The notes beneath the pieces were generated by a model that did no database searches, was not told where the DNA came from, and worked only from the letters and a program-made list of their open reading frames with translations. This document shows positions 7,271-16,303 of a DNA stretch of 64,000 nucleotides, piece by piece. The translations under genes and the position numbers were made by a program. Location of the stretch: NCBI GenBank assembly GCA_047501485.1, contig JAZDRN010000004.1, forward strand, positions 1 to 64,000. The letters are read 5' to 3'. Source of the DNA: Ancrocorticia sp047501485. Lineage in GTDB: Bacteria; Actinomycetota; Actinomycetes; Actinomycetales; Actinomycetaceae. Numbering within the stretch: the stretch's first letter is position 1; every line of letters starts with the position of its first letter.

Positions 7271-8773
7271 GTGACGGATAACCTTGGATCTTCCGCGAAG
7301 GGAAATCTGGAAGGTTCGTGGGCGGATCAGCACGGATCGCACGCCGTGAGCACAGCGGAGGTTCTGGCTCGGATCTCCCGCCTCGAAGAGGCTGTGAGCG
7401 CCGGGGGCGAGTACATCGATCCGCACGTTGCCGCGCGTGCTCGCCAGGAACTGCGGCTCACCAAGGAGCGTTTGCAGGCGGGTCTCGGGCTCACCGTGGC
7501 CGCGCTGGCGGGAGGAACCGGTTCCGGCAAGTCCAGCCTGTTCAACACCTTGACCAGTCTGGAGTTCGCCACGGTGGGAGATCTTCGCCCGACGACGCAG
7601 GAGCCCAGCGCATGCGTCTGGAACGCGGAGGCCGGAGTGCTGCTGGACATGATCGGCGTCCCCAAGCACCGAAGGATCGCCCATGACTCCATCTTGACGG
7701 CGGGGACGCATGACCTCGATTCGCTGGTTCTCATCGATCTTCCGGATCACGACTCGGTGAATATCACCCACTCGGCCGAGGTTTCTCGGATACTCCCCAA
7801 GGTCGACGTCCTCATCTGGGTGCTCGACCCGCAGAAGTACGCGGATCATTTGATTCACGAGAGTTATCTGGCAGCCATGCGCCAGCGCCGCGAGCAGATG
7901 ATCGTTGTACTCAACCAGATCGACGCGGTTCCGGAATCGCGCCGGCAGACTCTTCTCGACGACGTCCAGAGACTCCTGAAGAAGGACGGATTAGCCGGCG
8001 TTCCGGTATTCGCGACCTCCGCGAATGATCTTGCCTCGCTTGAGCCCATTCGCGAGACCCTGCGCCGTGCTGTGGGGGATACCGAGGCGGCATTGGCCAC
8101 AGCGGTGGCCGAGCTGGAGGCGATTCGTGGGCGGGTGTCCGCCGGAGTGGGGGATTCCGAGCCGGTTATCGACGGCGAGAATCTCGCCGCGGTCAATGAC
8201 TACTTGGTGACCGCCACCGGAATCCCAGCGGTGGCAGAGTCACTGCGCCAGTCCGGGTACAGCCTGGGCAAGGTGGCGATCGCGAAGCCCGAACAACCTT
8301 CGGCCTCGACAGTCGTGGCCACGCGCGATGCCTGGATGGCGCACGTGAAGACGGGTTTGCCGCCGTTGTGGCAGAAGGCGATCGACGCGGCGGTTCCCGA
8401 GTCGGAGAAGATCCGGCGCGCGCTGGGAACCAAGGTACGGTCGATCCCGGTGGGTGCGGCCTCGCGCAGCATGCTGTGGGGGCTGGTTCTGGCTTTCGTT
8501 CTCGTGGCCGCCGGGGTTGCGCTCGCAGCTCTTGGCATTCCTTCGCCGGAGATGCCCATCCGTGTGGGTGTGGCGGCCGTCGGCATTGTTCTGGGGATCT
8601 GTGCAGCCGTTATCGGACGACGACGGCAGATCGCTTCCGGCCGAGCTGCCGCCGAGAAGTTCGAAAGCACCGCTCGAGAGGCGATCTCCACCACGACGAA
8701 CGAGCTCTTGGTCGCGCCGGTGGGCAGCGTCCTGGAGCGTCACCGGAAGGCTCGCGAGGGGCTTGCCGCTTAG
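7271..8773 (+). CDS. dynamin-like large GTPase (second of pair), membrane-anchored
   Basis: A 500-residue GTPase. Walker A GGTGSGKSSLFN lies at residues 81-92, switch I in LRPTTQEP, G3 in LIDLPDHDS and G4 in VVLNQIDAV. Near the C-terminus two hydrophobic segments (LVLAFVLVAAGVALAALGI and VGVAAVGIVLGICAAVIG) form a transmembrane hairpin, so this partner should be anchored while the first is largely soluble. The GTG start has AAAGGAGA six bases upstream; the open frame reaches back to 6794 but that part lies in the previous gene. Probably co-transcribed with it and acting as a hetero-oligomer, as described for actinobacterial dynamin pairs; the cellular role is not evident from sequence. Confidence 0.75.
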   Translation: MTDNLGSSAKGNLEGSWADQHGSHAVSTAEVLARISRLEEAVSAGGEYIDPHVAARARQELRLTKERLQAGLGLTVAALAGGTGSGKSSLFNTLTSLEFATVGDLRPTTQEPSACVWNAEAGVLLDMIGVPKHRRIAHDSILTAGTHDLDSLVLIDLPDHDSVNITHSAEVSRILPKVDVLIWVLDPQKYADHLIHESYLAAMRQRREQMIVVLNQIDAVPESRRQTLLDDVQRLLKKDGLAGVPVFATSANDLASLEPIRETLRRAVGDTEAALATAVAELEAIRGRVSAGVGDSEPVIDGENLAAVNDYLVTATGIPAVAESLRQSGYSLGKVAIAKPEQPSASTVVATRDAWMAHVKTGLPPLWQKAIDAAVPESEKIRRALGTKVRSIPVGAASRSMLWGLVLAFVLVAAGVALAALGIPSPEMPIRVGVAAVGIVLGICAAVIGRRRQIASGRAAAEKFESTAREAISTTTNELLVAPVGSVLERHRKAREGLAA

Positions 8774-8802
8774 TTGAGAGGCACGGGAGCTCCGCATTCC
8801 AG

Positions 8803-8870
8803 CTTCTCAGGTCTTCCATCTTCTCGGATCTTTGGGCTTCTCAGGTCTTTAGGCTTCTCAAGGTCTTCGA
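8803..8870. repeat. 17-bp tandem repeat, four copies
   Basis: Four imperfect copies of CTTCTCAGGTCTTnnnn start at 8803, 8820, 8837 and 8854. They lie between the GTPase pair and ssb in 246 bases with no gene. The unit length is not a multiple of three, in keeping with a non-coding minisatellite. Confidence 0.8.
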
Positions 8871-9019
8871 ACCTGATGGGCCTGATGGGCCAACGCACTG
8901 TTTCCACAGAGTCGGTTCGTGCAATACCCATCCACAACACATGCTCTCCGATCGTTCTGCAGTGGCGATCCGCACCATCCTGAAAGCAAGTCAGAAGGGC
9001 TGACGGCAAAGGAGAGACG

Positions 9020-9736
9020 GTGTCGAACGAAACATATGTCGCGGTACGTGGATTCGTGGGGGCTGTACCCGCGATCTACGGCAACGACACGAATAGGAAT
9101 ACAGTGGTGATCCGGATCGGCGTCACGGCGCGATCTTACAACCGGGAAGCGGGGGAGTACCGTGACGGGACCACCGCATGGTACTCCGTACGCTGCTACG
9201 GGGCACTCGGAGCCAATGTGGCCGGAAGCGTCCGAAAGGGCACCCCGGTGCTGGTTCGTGGTCGGCTCGTTCCGCGCACCTGGACGGACAGACACGATCA
9301 GACACACACGGAGTTCAATATCCTCGCCGATTCGGTTGGTATCGAGTTGGGGACAGGCATAGCCAACTTTGCCCGGGTCAGGAATGGGGAGCTGCCATCC
9401 CTGGAGGGAGAGCCGGCCTCGGGATCGGGAACCGATCGCGCTCGCGGTGGCTCCGATGCGTCCTCCCCAGGGCCGGCCGGAAGCCTCGCCGTGGGAAATG
9501 AGGCATATATGCCGGGGGTTTCGGTGGCCTCGGGCAGCTTCGACGCCGATGGGCAAGGAACGGCCCTCGATGAGGGATCGGCGTTGTCGGAACCCTCAGA
9601 GGCGTCACCGGGTGAGTACGGGGAAGTGGACGAGGATGCGGGTATCGGTGCCGGCTCTCTCGGAGAAGAGGATGCTTGGGCCGGGGGAGAGGAGGTAGAG
9701 GACCCAGCGGGAAACCTCTCTGGAGCATTCGGCTGA
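9020..9736 (+). CDS. ssb: single-stranded DNA-binding protein, second-type
   Basis: A 238-residue protein whose first 120 residues form an SSB OB-fold: TYVAVRGFVGAVP, TAWYSVRCYGALGANVAGSVRKGTPVLVRGRL and RTWTD are the usual strand motifs. It binds single-stranded DNA as a tetramer during replication, repair or recombination. The C-terminal half is a long low-complexity Gly/Ser/Glu/Pro tail ending NLSGAFG; the acidic DDxPF tip that recruits partner proteins in the main SSB is absent. That suggests an SsbB-like paralogue, with the main ssb elsewhere (normally between rpsF and rpsR). GTG start with AAAGGAGA. Confidence 0.85.
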   Translation: MSNETYVAVRGFVGAVPAIYGNDTNRNTVVIRIGVTARSYNREAGEYRDGTTAWYSVRCYGALGANVAGSVRKGTPVLVRGRLVPRTWTDRHDQTHTEFNILADSVGIELGTGIANFARVRNGELPSLEGEPASGSGTDRARGGSDASSPGPAGSLAVGNEAYMPGVSVASGSFDADGQGTALDEGSALSEPSEASPGEYGEVDEDAGIGAGSLGEEDAWAGGEEVEDPAGNLSGAFG

Positions 9737-9934
9737 CCGTGAGCCCCGGCTGCGCGCATCTACAAGAAGGTGAGGCGATCGGTCACCTTGGGGTGAGCTC
9801 CGCGTGCGCGCAGCCTATGCGCGCCGTCTGCGACACCCGCGGACGATGTGACCTCCGCGTGCGCGTGCGCGCATCGCTGGGAGCCTCATGAGAGCCAAGC
9901 TGTGAGATGACTGCCCACGGGCGACTTTCCCGAG

Positions 9935-9962
9935 GCGGCCCTGTATTCTTGTACAGGGCCGC
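9935..9962 (+). promoter_or_regulatory. palindrome over ettA promoter region
   Basis: Perfect 11-base inverted repeat GCGGCCCTGTA / TACAGGGCCGC around a six-base loop, 55 bases before the ettA GTG. A -10-like TATTCT (9944-9949) lies in its centre, so it could be an operator over the promoter; alternatively it is the terminator of ssb, though no T run follows. Confidence 0.45.
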
Positions 9963-10017
9963 GCGCCGGTCGAACGGCAGTGGCAGACAATCAGAAGATC
10001 AAGTGAGACGGAGCCTC

Positions 10018-11700
10018 GTGGCTGAGTACATCTATCAGATGGTCCACGCTTTCAAGCGCGTGGGCGATAAGACGATTCTTGACGACGTGACGATGGCCTT
10101 CTATCCCGGGGCCAAGATCGGAATGGTCGGCCCTAACGGTGCGGGCAAGTCGACGATCCTCAAGATCATGGCGGGAATGGACGAGCCATCCAACGGAGAA
10201 GCTCGTCTGAGCCCGGGTTACAGCGTCGGCATCCTCATGCAGGAGCCACCGCTGGACGAGGACAAGACTGTTCTTGAGAACGTGCAGATGGGTCGCGCCG
10301 ATCTGTACAGCAAGCTGAACCGATTCAACGAGATCGGTGAGGAGATGGCCAATCCGGATGCGGATTTCGATGCCCTGATGGAGGAGATGGGCAAGCTGCA
10401 GACGGAGATCGACGCGGCGAACGCCTGGGATCTCGACTCTCAGTTGCAGCAGGCGATGGATGCTCTGCGTTGCCCACCGGGAGATATGCCGGTTGATGTG
10501 CTCTCCGGCGGCGAGCGCCGCCGTGTGGCCCTCTGCCGTCTGCTTCTCGAAGCCCCCGATCTTCTGCTCCTCGACGAGCCCACCAACCACCTGGACGCCG
10601 AGTCGGTGCTGTGGCTGGAGCAGCATTTGCAGAACTATCAAGGCGCCGTCATCGCGGTCACTCACGATCGCTACTTCCTCGATCACGTGGCCGAATGGAT
10701 CGCCGAGGTCGACCGCGGCCGTCTGTACGCCTACGAGGGCAACTACTCCAGCTATTTGGAGGCCAAGCAGTCGCGCATGTCCGTCCAGGGGAAGAAGGAC
10801 GCCAAACTCGCCAAGCGTCTGAAGGACGAACTGGAGTGGGTGCGTTCCTCCGCCAAGGGACGCCAGGCCAAGTCGAAGGCACGTCTGGAGCGTTACGAGG
10901 AGATGGCCGCTGAGGCGGAGCGCACTCGGAAGCTCGATTTCGAAGAGATTCAGATTCCTCCGGGCCCGCGCCTGGGAACGATCGTTCTCGAGGCGACCAA
11001 TCTCAAGAAGGGATTCGACGACCGCGTTCTCATCGATGGGCTCTCTTTCTCGCTACCTCGCAACGGTATCGTGGGCATCATCGGCCCCAACGGCGTTGGC
11101 AAGACGACCCTCTTCAAGACGATCGTCGGTCTGGAGCCTCTGGACTCGGGCGATCTCAAGATCGGCGAGACCGTCAAGATCTCGTACGTCGACCAGAGTC
11201 GCGCCGGTATCGATCCGGATAAGTCTCTCTGGGAAGTCGTCTCGGACGGCCTGGACTTCATCCAGGTGGGGAACGTCGAGATGCCCTCGCGCGCGTATGT
11301 CTCCGCCTTTGGCTTCAAGGGACCGGATCAGCAGAAGAAGGCGGGCATCCTCTCCGGAGGAGAACGCAATCGGTTGAACCTTGCCCTGACGCTCAAGCAG
11401 GGCGGAAACCTCCTTCTCCTCGACGAACCGACCAACGATCTGGATGTGGAGACCCTCGGCTCGTTGGAGAACGCGCTGCTGCAGTTCCCGGGCTGCGCCG
11501 TCGTCATCACCCACGATCGCTGGTTCCTCGACCGTGTGGCCACCCACATCCTGGCCTATGAGGGCACCGAGGAGAATCCGTCGAGCTGGTACTGGTTCGA
11601 GGGAAACTTCGAGTCCTACGAGAAGAACAAGATCGAGCGGCTGGGGCCGGAGGCGGCCCGCCCGACCTCGATCACCTATCGCAAGCTGACTCGCGGCTGA
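10018..11700 (+). CDS. ettA: energy-dependent translational throttle ATPase EttA
   Basis: A 560-residue ABC-F protein with two ATP-binding domains and no membrane domain: Walker A GPNGAGKST and GPNGVGKTT, signatures LSGGERRRVALCRLL and LSGGERNRLNLALTL, Walker B LLLLDEPTNHLD and LLLLDEPTNDLD. The linker between the domains carries the Lys/Arg-rich helices that reach the ribosomal P site. Length and the opening AEYIYQMVHAFKRVGDK match EttA (E. coli 555), which couples the ATP/ADP ratio to the first steps of elongation, rather than antibiotic-resistance ABC-F proteins. The frame reaches back to 9907, but the GTG at 10018 aligns with family starts. Monocistronic, with a strong terminator. Confidence 0.93.
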   Translation: MAEYIYQMVHAFKRVGDKTILDDVTMAFYPGAKIGMVGPNGAGKSTILKIMAGMDEPSNGEARLSPGYSVGILMQEPPLDEDKTVLENVQMGRADLYSKLNRFNEIGEEMANPDADFDALMEEMGKLQTEIDAANAWDLDSQLQQAMDALRCPPGDMPVDVLSGGERRRVALCRLLLEAPDLLLLDEPTNHLDAESVLWLEQHLQNYQGAVIAVTHDRYFLDHVAEWIAEVDRGRLYAYEGNYSSYLEAKQSRMSVQGKKDAKLAKRLKDELEWVRSSAKGRQAKSKARLERYEEMAAEAERTRKLDFEEIQIPPGPRLGTIVLEATNLKKGFDDRVLIDGLSFSLPRNGIVGIIGPNGVGKTTLFKTIVGLEPLDSGDLKIGETVKISYVDQSRAGIDPDKSLWEVVSDGLDFIQVGNVEMPSRAYVSAFGFKGPDQQKKAGILSGGERNRLNLALTLKQGGNLLLLDEPTNDLDVETLGSLENALLQFPGCAVVITHDRWFLDRVATHILAYEGTEENPSSWYWFEGNFESYEKNKIERLGPEAARPTSITYRKLTRG

Positions 11701-11707
11701 GAGTCGC

Positions 11708-11753
11708 AGCGGGGTGGGGAACGGTTCCAGACTGTTCCCCACCCCGCTTTTTC
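11708..11753 (+). terminator. terminator after ettA
   Basis: Perfect 15-base stem (11708-11722 with 11734-11748), 11-base loop, then a T run. It lies between convergent ettA and tesB and may serve both. Confidence 0.9.
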
Positions 11754-11760
11754 GCCCGGT

Positions 11761-12678
11761 TCAGTCCTTGTGGTGGGTGACCGAACGCAGGCGGACCATT
11801 CCCTCCTGCGACATCGTGGCGATATGGCGTCCGTGCTGGAAGAACTTCGCTATGGTGAGCCCACGGCCGTTCTGGGCCGAGGGGCTTTCCAGATCGGCGA
11901 GGATCCAGTCCGATATGTCGAAATTGCGATGCCACCAGATCGAATGGTCGAGGGTAGCTATCGAGGCGCTGGGATTCGTCCAGTGAATTCCCGTCTGGCG
12001 CATGACCGGCTCCAACATGAGCTGGTCGGTGGCGTATCCCAGCATTGCTCTCTGCAGAAGCTTGGAGGATCCCGTGGGCATCTTGTTTCGATTGCGGAAC
12101 CAGATCTGGGTGTGGTTGCTCTTCACAGCTGCGGGCGCGGTATAGATGTGACCATCGACGTGGCGCATGTCGAGCGCATTGGTGGTGGACATGAGATGCC
12201 CCCAGACGTTGTCGACCCTGGAGAAGAAGTCGACTGAGGACACCAGCGTCTCCGGATCGGGTGCCTCTGGCATCGGTGTACCGAACGAGGGCCCTGGTTG
12301 GCGAAGCTGGAAGGACACGCGCGCGGTGAATATGATCGTCCCGTTCTGCATGGCGCGCACGCTGCGAGTAGAGAATGAACGCGCGTCGTTCAGTTCGACG
12401 ACCTCCAGCTCTGTGGGAGCATCGACCTTGCCGGGGCGCAGGAACGCCCCCGTGATGGAATGAGCGAGCCGTTCATCGGGATCAGTTCCGAGGTTGACGG
12501 TGTCCGCTGTGGCCAGCGTGGCCTGAGCAAGGATCTGACCGCCGTATACGCGTCCGGTCAGCTGCGGCATATTCTCAGCGAGATATCGGTTTTGCCCGAT
12601 CCGCTCGAGCCTGAGGGTGTTGAGAATCCCTGCCAGAGGTTCGTCCGCACAATCGGGCAGTTCGATTTGACTCGTCAT
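11761..12678 (-). CDS. tesB: acyl-CoA thioesterase II
   Basis: A 305-residue double-hotdog thioesterase that hydrolyses acyl-CoA to free fatty acid and CoA in the cytosol. TesB landmarks are RVYGGQILAQATLAT near the N-terminus, HSITGAFLRPGK, the aromatic block IWFRNRNKMP, LGYATDQLML and the C-terminal SATLDHSIWWHRNFDISDW type motif with the catalytic Asp-Gln-Thr network residues. Start at 12678 is preferred because AAAGGA lies seven bases ahead; an ATG at 12702 would add eight residues. Monocistronic and convergent with ettA. Confidence 0.9.
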   Translation of the reverse strand: MTSQIELPDCADEPLAGILNTLRLERIGQNRYLAENMPQLTGRVYGGQILAQATLATADTVNLGTDPDERLAHSITGAFLRPGKVDAPTELEVVELNDARSFSTRSVRAMQNGTIIFTARVSFQLRQPGPSFGTPMPEAPDPETLVSSVDFFSRVDNVWGHLMSTTNALDMRHVDGHIYTAPAAVKSNHTQIWFRNRNKMPTGSSKLLQRAMLGYATDQLMLEPVMRQTGIHWTNPSASIATLDHSIWWHRNFDISDWILADLESPSAQNGRGLTIAKFFQHGRHIATMSQEGMVRLRSVTHHKD

Positions 12679-12933
12679 GGGCAGTTCCTTTTTCGGCGTC
12701 ATGTCTAGCTGTCAACCCGCGCACGCAGCATTCGCCTCGCGTAAACAGTACACGGGAAACATGGCCTCTATGGTACCCAACGTTCCCTTTTCGTTCGCCG
12801 GTCTGTTAGAAGAAATACGCTCCAGCGCCTCCGCGCTATGATCCATTGGACCGATTCTGAAAGTTGACAGGTCATCTGGCAAGATGTTTTCAGAGGATCG
12901 AAGATGATCGATTTAGCTGTATGAGGAGTGGCA

Positions 12934-15108
12934 ATGACAAACCCGCCGAGCAGGGAACTCTTGTGCAGGCTCGCCGATTCGTTTGGCGTGTCCACGGAGT
13001 ATTGGGCATACAGCGGTCAACTGACCTCCGTGCCCGACTCGACACTGATCAAGGTTCTCGCGGCGATGGGTGCCGATGCCAGCACGGAGACCTCCGCGTT
13101 GGAAGCTCTCCGAGAGGTCGACATGCTCCCGTGGCGGGAGGTTCTGCCTCCCTCCACCGTTGTCCAGGAGAGAGTAGCGGCCCAGGTTCCGGTGCATCTG
13201 GTCCACGGTGCCACGGTCCATGTTGAGATCGAGCTGGAAGAGGGCGGCCTGTTCGAATTGCAGCAGGTAGAGGACTTCACCCCTCCGCGCGAGGTCGATG
13301 GGCGGCTGACGGGTCAGGCCTCCTTCTCCGTGCCAGACGACCTTCCATTGGGATATCACACGATTCGGGCGTCGATCGAATTGCCGGTGGACCTGAAGCC
13401 AACCGTTACCGAGGCCGCCCTGATCGTGGTCCCCCAGCGTCTTCCCTCCCCGGCTGAGAAGGGTGCGCACGGCTGGGGAGCGATGGTGCAGCTCTACTCG
13501 GTGCGCTCCCGGGATTCCTGGGGCTTGGGCGACACAGCCGATCTCAAGGAGCTGTGCTCCCTCTTCGGCGAACTCGGCGGAGACTTTGTCCTGATCAACC
13601 CCCTGCATGCGGCTGAACCCGTGGGCCATATGACGCCGTCGCCCTATCTGCCGGTCACCCGCCGCTTTTTCAACCCCATCTATATTCGCCCGGAGGATAT
13701 TCGCGAGATCGGCTACATGCCGAGTGCTCAACGGGCGCTGGTCTCCTGGGCGAGCGAGAAGCCCAAGGCCGCATCGCTGCAGAATGGTTCCATCGACCGA
13801 GACGCTGCCTGGGAAGCCAAACGGCAGGCTCTCGAAGTCATCTTCAACGAGGGGCGCTCGCCGGCCCGCCAGCGCGCCTTCGATCGATTCCGACAGGACG
13901 AGGGGCAGGGGCTTGAGGATTTCGCCTTCTGGTGTGCCCTCCGTGAGAAGTACGGCGAGGAGTTCCCGCCCGAACTACAGTGCCCCACGACGCCTCATGC
14001 CGCCAATGAGCGCCGCAAGCTCGCCGATAGGATCGACTTCTACGCCTGGATGCAATGGATCATCGACCGTCAGCTCGCGGGTGTTCAGCGCAGCGCGATC
14101 GAGGCGGGGATGCCCCTGGGGATCTTCCATGACCTTGCGGTCGGAGTTCACTCCAACGGCTCGGATACCTGGTCCATTCCGGAGGCCTTCGCGGCTGGGG
14201 TGACCGTCGGCGCTCCGCCGGATATGTACAATCAGCGAGGCCAGAACTGGTCGCAGCCGCCGTGGCGCCCGGATTCCCTGCGTCGCATGGCCTATGCGCC
14301 GTTGCGCGATATGGCTCGAACGGTCCTGCGCCACGCGGGTGCCCTGCGCCTGGATCACGTCATGGGCCTCTTCCGCCTGTGGTGGATTCCGGCCGGTGCG
14401 TCCCCTGCCGAGGGAGCCTACGTCCGTTTCGACCACGAGGCGATGGTCGGTGTCCTCATGCTGGAAGCACAGCGGGTGGGCGCCGTCGTCGTCGGAGAGG
14501 ATCTCGGGAATGTCGAGCCGTGGGTCCGTGACTACCTGAACGAGCGTGGGATCCTTGGCACCTCCGTGCTCTGGTTCGAGCAGAACGGAGACGGCCAGTT
14601 CAAACGGCCCGAGGAGTTCCGCCGCAAGTCGCTCGTGACGGTGGATACCCACGATCTGCCCCCGTTGGCCGGTTATCTGGCCGGCGAGCATGTGGATCTT
14701 CGCGAGCGGCTCGGAATGCTGGCCGAGCCCGTCGAACAGGTGCGCGCGGAGGCCGCTCAGGAGCGGCGCCGGCTGACCGATCGCCTGCGCGACTACGGCT
14801 TGGTGGGAGACGATCCCACAGAGCGCGAGATCATCGAGGCGATGCATTGCTACATCGCCAAGACTCCGGCGGAGATGCTGGCGATAGCACTCGTGGACGC
14901 CGTGGGGGAGCGCAAGGCCCAAAATGTTCCCGGCACCGACGAGGAGTACGTCAACTGGCGCGTACCGCTCACGGACGGGTCCGAGAACCCTGTTCTGGTG
15001 GAGGATCTCGCCACCAATCCGCGGTTGCTCTCGCTTCTGGAGAAGTTCAAGGCGGAGCTGGAGGCTAACAGGAGACCTCACGGGAAGGCGGGCCGGAACT
15101 CCAAGTAG
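12934..15108 (+). CDS. malQ: 4-alpha-glucanotransferase (amylomaltase)
   Basis: A 724-residue GH77 enzyme that transfers alpha-1,4-glucan segments between maltodextrins and releases glucose. The N-terminal ~150 residues are the beta-sandwich extension seen in actinobacterial and enterobacterial MalQ. In the catalytic barrel, ALRLDHVMGLFRLWWIP carries the nucleophile Asp, VGEDLGNV the general acid Glu and TVDTHDLPPLAGYL the third Asp. The ATG has GAGGAG five bases upstream; an in-frame GTG two codons earlier is less likely. Two PTS proteins follow on the same strand, suggesting a shared role in maltodextrin and glucose use. Confidence 0.93.
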   Translation: MTNPPSRELLCRLADSFGVSTEYWAYSGQLTSVPDSTLIKVLAAMGADASTETSALEALREVDMLPWREVLPPSTVVQERVAAQVPVHLVHGATVHVEIELEEGGLFELQQVEDFTPPREVDGRLTGQASFSVPDDLPLGYHTIRASIELPVDLKPTVTEAALIVVPQRLPSPAEKGAHGWGAMVQLYSVRSRDSWGLGDTADLKELCSLFGELGGDFVLINPLHAAEPVGHMTPSPYLPVTRRFFNPIYIRPEDIREIGYMPSAQRALVSWASEKPKAASLQNGSIDRDAAWEAKRQALEVIFNEGRSPARQRAFDRFRQDEGQGLEDFAFWCALREKYGEEFPPELQCPTTPHAANERRKLADRIDFYAWMQWIIDRQLAGVQRSAIEAGMPLGIFHDLAVGVHSNGSDTWSIPEAFAAGVTVGAPPDMYNQRGQNWSQPPWRPDSLRRMAYAPLRDMARTVLRHAGALRLDHVMGLFRLWWIPAGASPAEGAYVRFDHEAMVGVLMLEAQRVGAVVVGEDLGNVEPWVRDYLNERGILGTSVLWFEQNGDGQFKRPEEFRRKSLVTVDTHDLPPLAGYLAGEHVDLRERLGMLAEPVEQVRAEAAQERRRLTDRLRDYGLVGDDPTEREIIEAMHCYIAKTPAEMLAIALVDAVGERKAQNVPGTDEEYVNWRVPLTDGSENPVLVEDLATNPRLLSLLEKFKAELEANRRPHGKAGRNSK

Positions 15109-15256
15109 CCGGCAACGCTCAGCCGCCCGATCTCCGCCCGCAAGCCGGGGACTCCAATTGGGCCCAGGTGGGCGAGATCCAAGGAAAACCCGAGTACGCT
15201 GTAAACAAATCTGCACCGGCGAGGATCCGTTCGGTTACGGAGAGTGGAGTGAAGTG

Positions 15257-15493
15257 ATGAGCAGCAATGCGCAGGAGATATTGACAGCGCTCGGAGGTCC
15301 TCAGAACGTCCAGGTCGTCGAGCCGTGTATTACGAGGCTTCGCGTGGAAGTGGTGGATCCGTCAGTGGTCGATGAACAGGGTCTACGGGATGCCGGAGCA
15401 TTCGGTGTCGTTCTACAAGGTTTCGTCGTCCAAGTAGTGATCGGTCCTGATGCGGATGATCTCTACAGGGAGATGCTCCCGCTGATGGTTTGA
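15257..15493 (+). CDS. stand-alone PTS EIIB domain, glucose family
   Basis: A 78-residue protein equal to a single EIIB domain of the glucose/N-acetylglucosamine PTS family. The phosphorylated cysteine is Cys24 in VEPCITRLRVEV, the hallmark CxTRLR site. It takes phosphate from EIIA and passes it to the sugar held by an EIIC membrane domain. GGAG precedes the ATG. It lies 75 bases upstream of a stand-alone EIIA, and no EIIC is in the window, so the permease component must be encoded elsewhere. Confidence 0.88.
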   Translation: MSSNAQEILTALGGPQNVQVVEPCITRLRVEVVDPSVVDEQGLRDAGAFGVVLQGFVVQVVIGPDADDLYREMLPLMV

Positions 15494-15568
15494 ACCCGCC
15501 GAAGCATCGGCGGGCGAGCGGCACGGAGTCCGGGACAACCTCTCGGGACATGCCACGGGGAAGAGGTT

Positions 15569-16042
15569 ATGACTTTTGTTATTACGGCTCCGGTATCGGG
15601 AGATATCGTTGCCATGCGCGACATTCCGGATCCCGTCTTCTCAGCCTCCATGGTGGGACCGGGAGCAGCAATCGAACCCTTTCAGGGCGGCCTGACCGTC
15701 ATCGCGCCGTGTGCCGGTGTAGTTCGTAAGGCCAAGCCCCACGGGTTCGTCATCGAGGCCAAGGGGAAGATGGGGGTGCTCATCCATCTGGGGCTCGACA
15801 CCTATGAACTCGACGGCGAAGGCTTCACAGTCTTGGTCAAGGAAGGCCAAGCGGTCGAACAGGGGCAGCCGCTTGTACTGTGGAACACCTCGGTCGCCAT
15901 CGACGCAGGCTACTCCGTCTGCACCCCGGTGATCGTCATCGGCGCGGGCGCCAGCGCCATCAAGATAATCGCGCAGGGTCCGAAGGTTGAGGCCGGCAAG
16001 CCGTTCCTGGAGGTCGGCTGCTGGGACAGTTCCTCGCAGTAG
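15569..16042 (+). CDS. stand-alone PTS EIIA, glucose family (Crr-like)
   Basis: A 157-residue EIIA of the glucose type. The active-site histidine is His73 in LIHLGLDTYEL, with the second conserved His58 in KPHGF. It accepts phosphate from HPr and hands it to EIIB. In many bacteria such free EIIA proteins also regulate other uptake systems. It follows the EIIB gene and closes a malQ-EIIB-EIIA group. The start is ATG with GAAGAGG upstream. In the protein, the loop before His58 contains GGLTVIAPCAGVV, typical of the family. Confidence 0.9.
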   Translation: MTFVITAPVSGDIVAMRDIPDPVFSASMVGPGAAIEPFQGGLTVIAPCAGVVRKAKPHGFVIEAKGKMGVLIHLGLDTYELDGEGFTVLVKEGQAVEQGQPLVLWNTSVAIDAGYSVCTPVIVIGAGASAIKIIAQGPKVEAGKPFLEVGCWDSSSQ

Positions 16043-16248
16043 CCGACCTCTTCGCGACGGAGGCGGCGAGCCCGGGCCTCGAAAGGGTTCGCGCTGAGAG
16101 ACTCGGCGAGATCAAAGGTTTGGGCACGACGTCGTCCGCGCAACCATGGATCTCGCGTACAAACGTTGGAGTTCGTGAGGCCCCTGAGTTCGCGACATCC
16201 CCGAATTCGCGACGTCCCCGCACGTGGTCCTCTCGAATGTTTGAGAAG

Positions 16249-16286
16249 GCTGAAGGGGTGGGCACTTGCGTGCCCACCCCTTCAGC
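16249..16286. terminator. terminator between EIIA and pepN
   Basis: Perfect 17-base stem (16249-16265 with 16270-16286) with a TTGC loop between convergent genes. Neither side has a clear T run, as is common in high-GC actinobacteria. Confidence 0.8.
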
Positions 16287-16303
16287 TGTGATTACCCGGC
16301 CTC

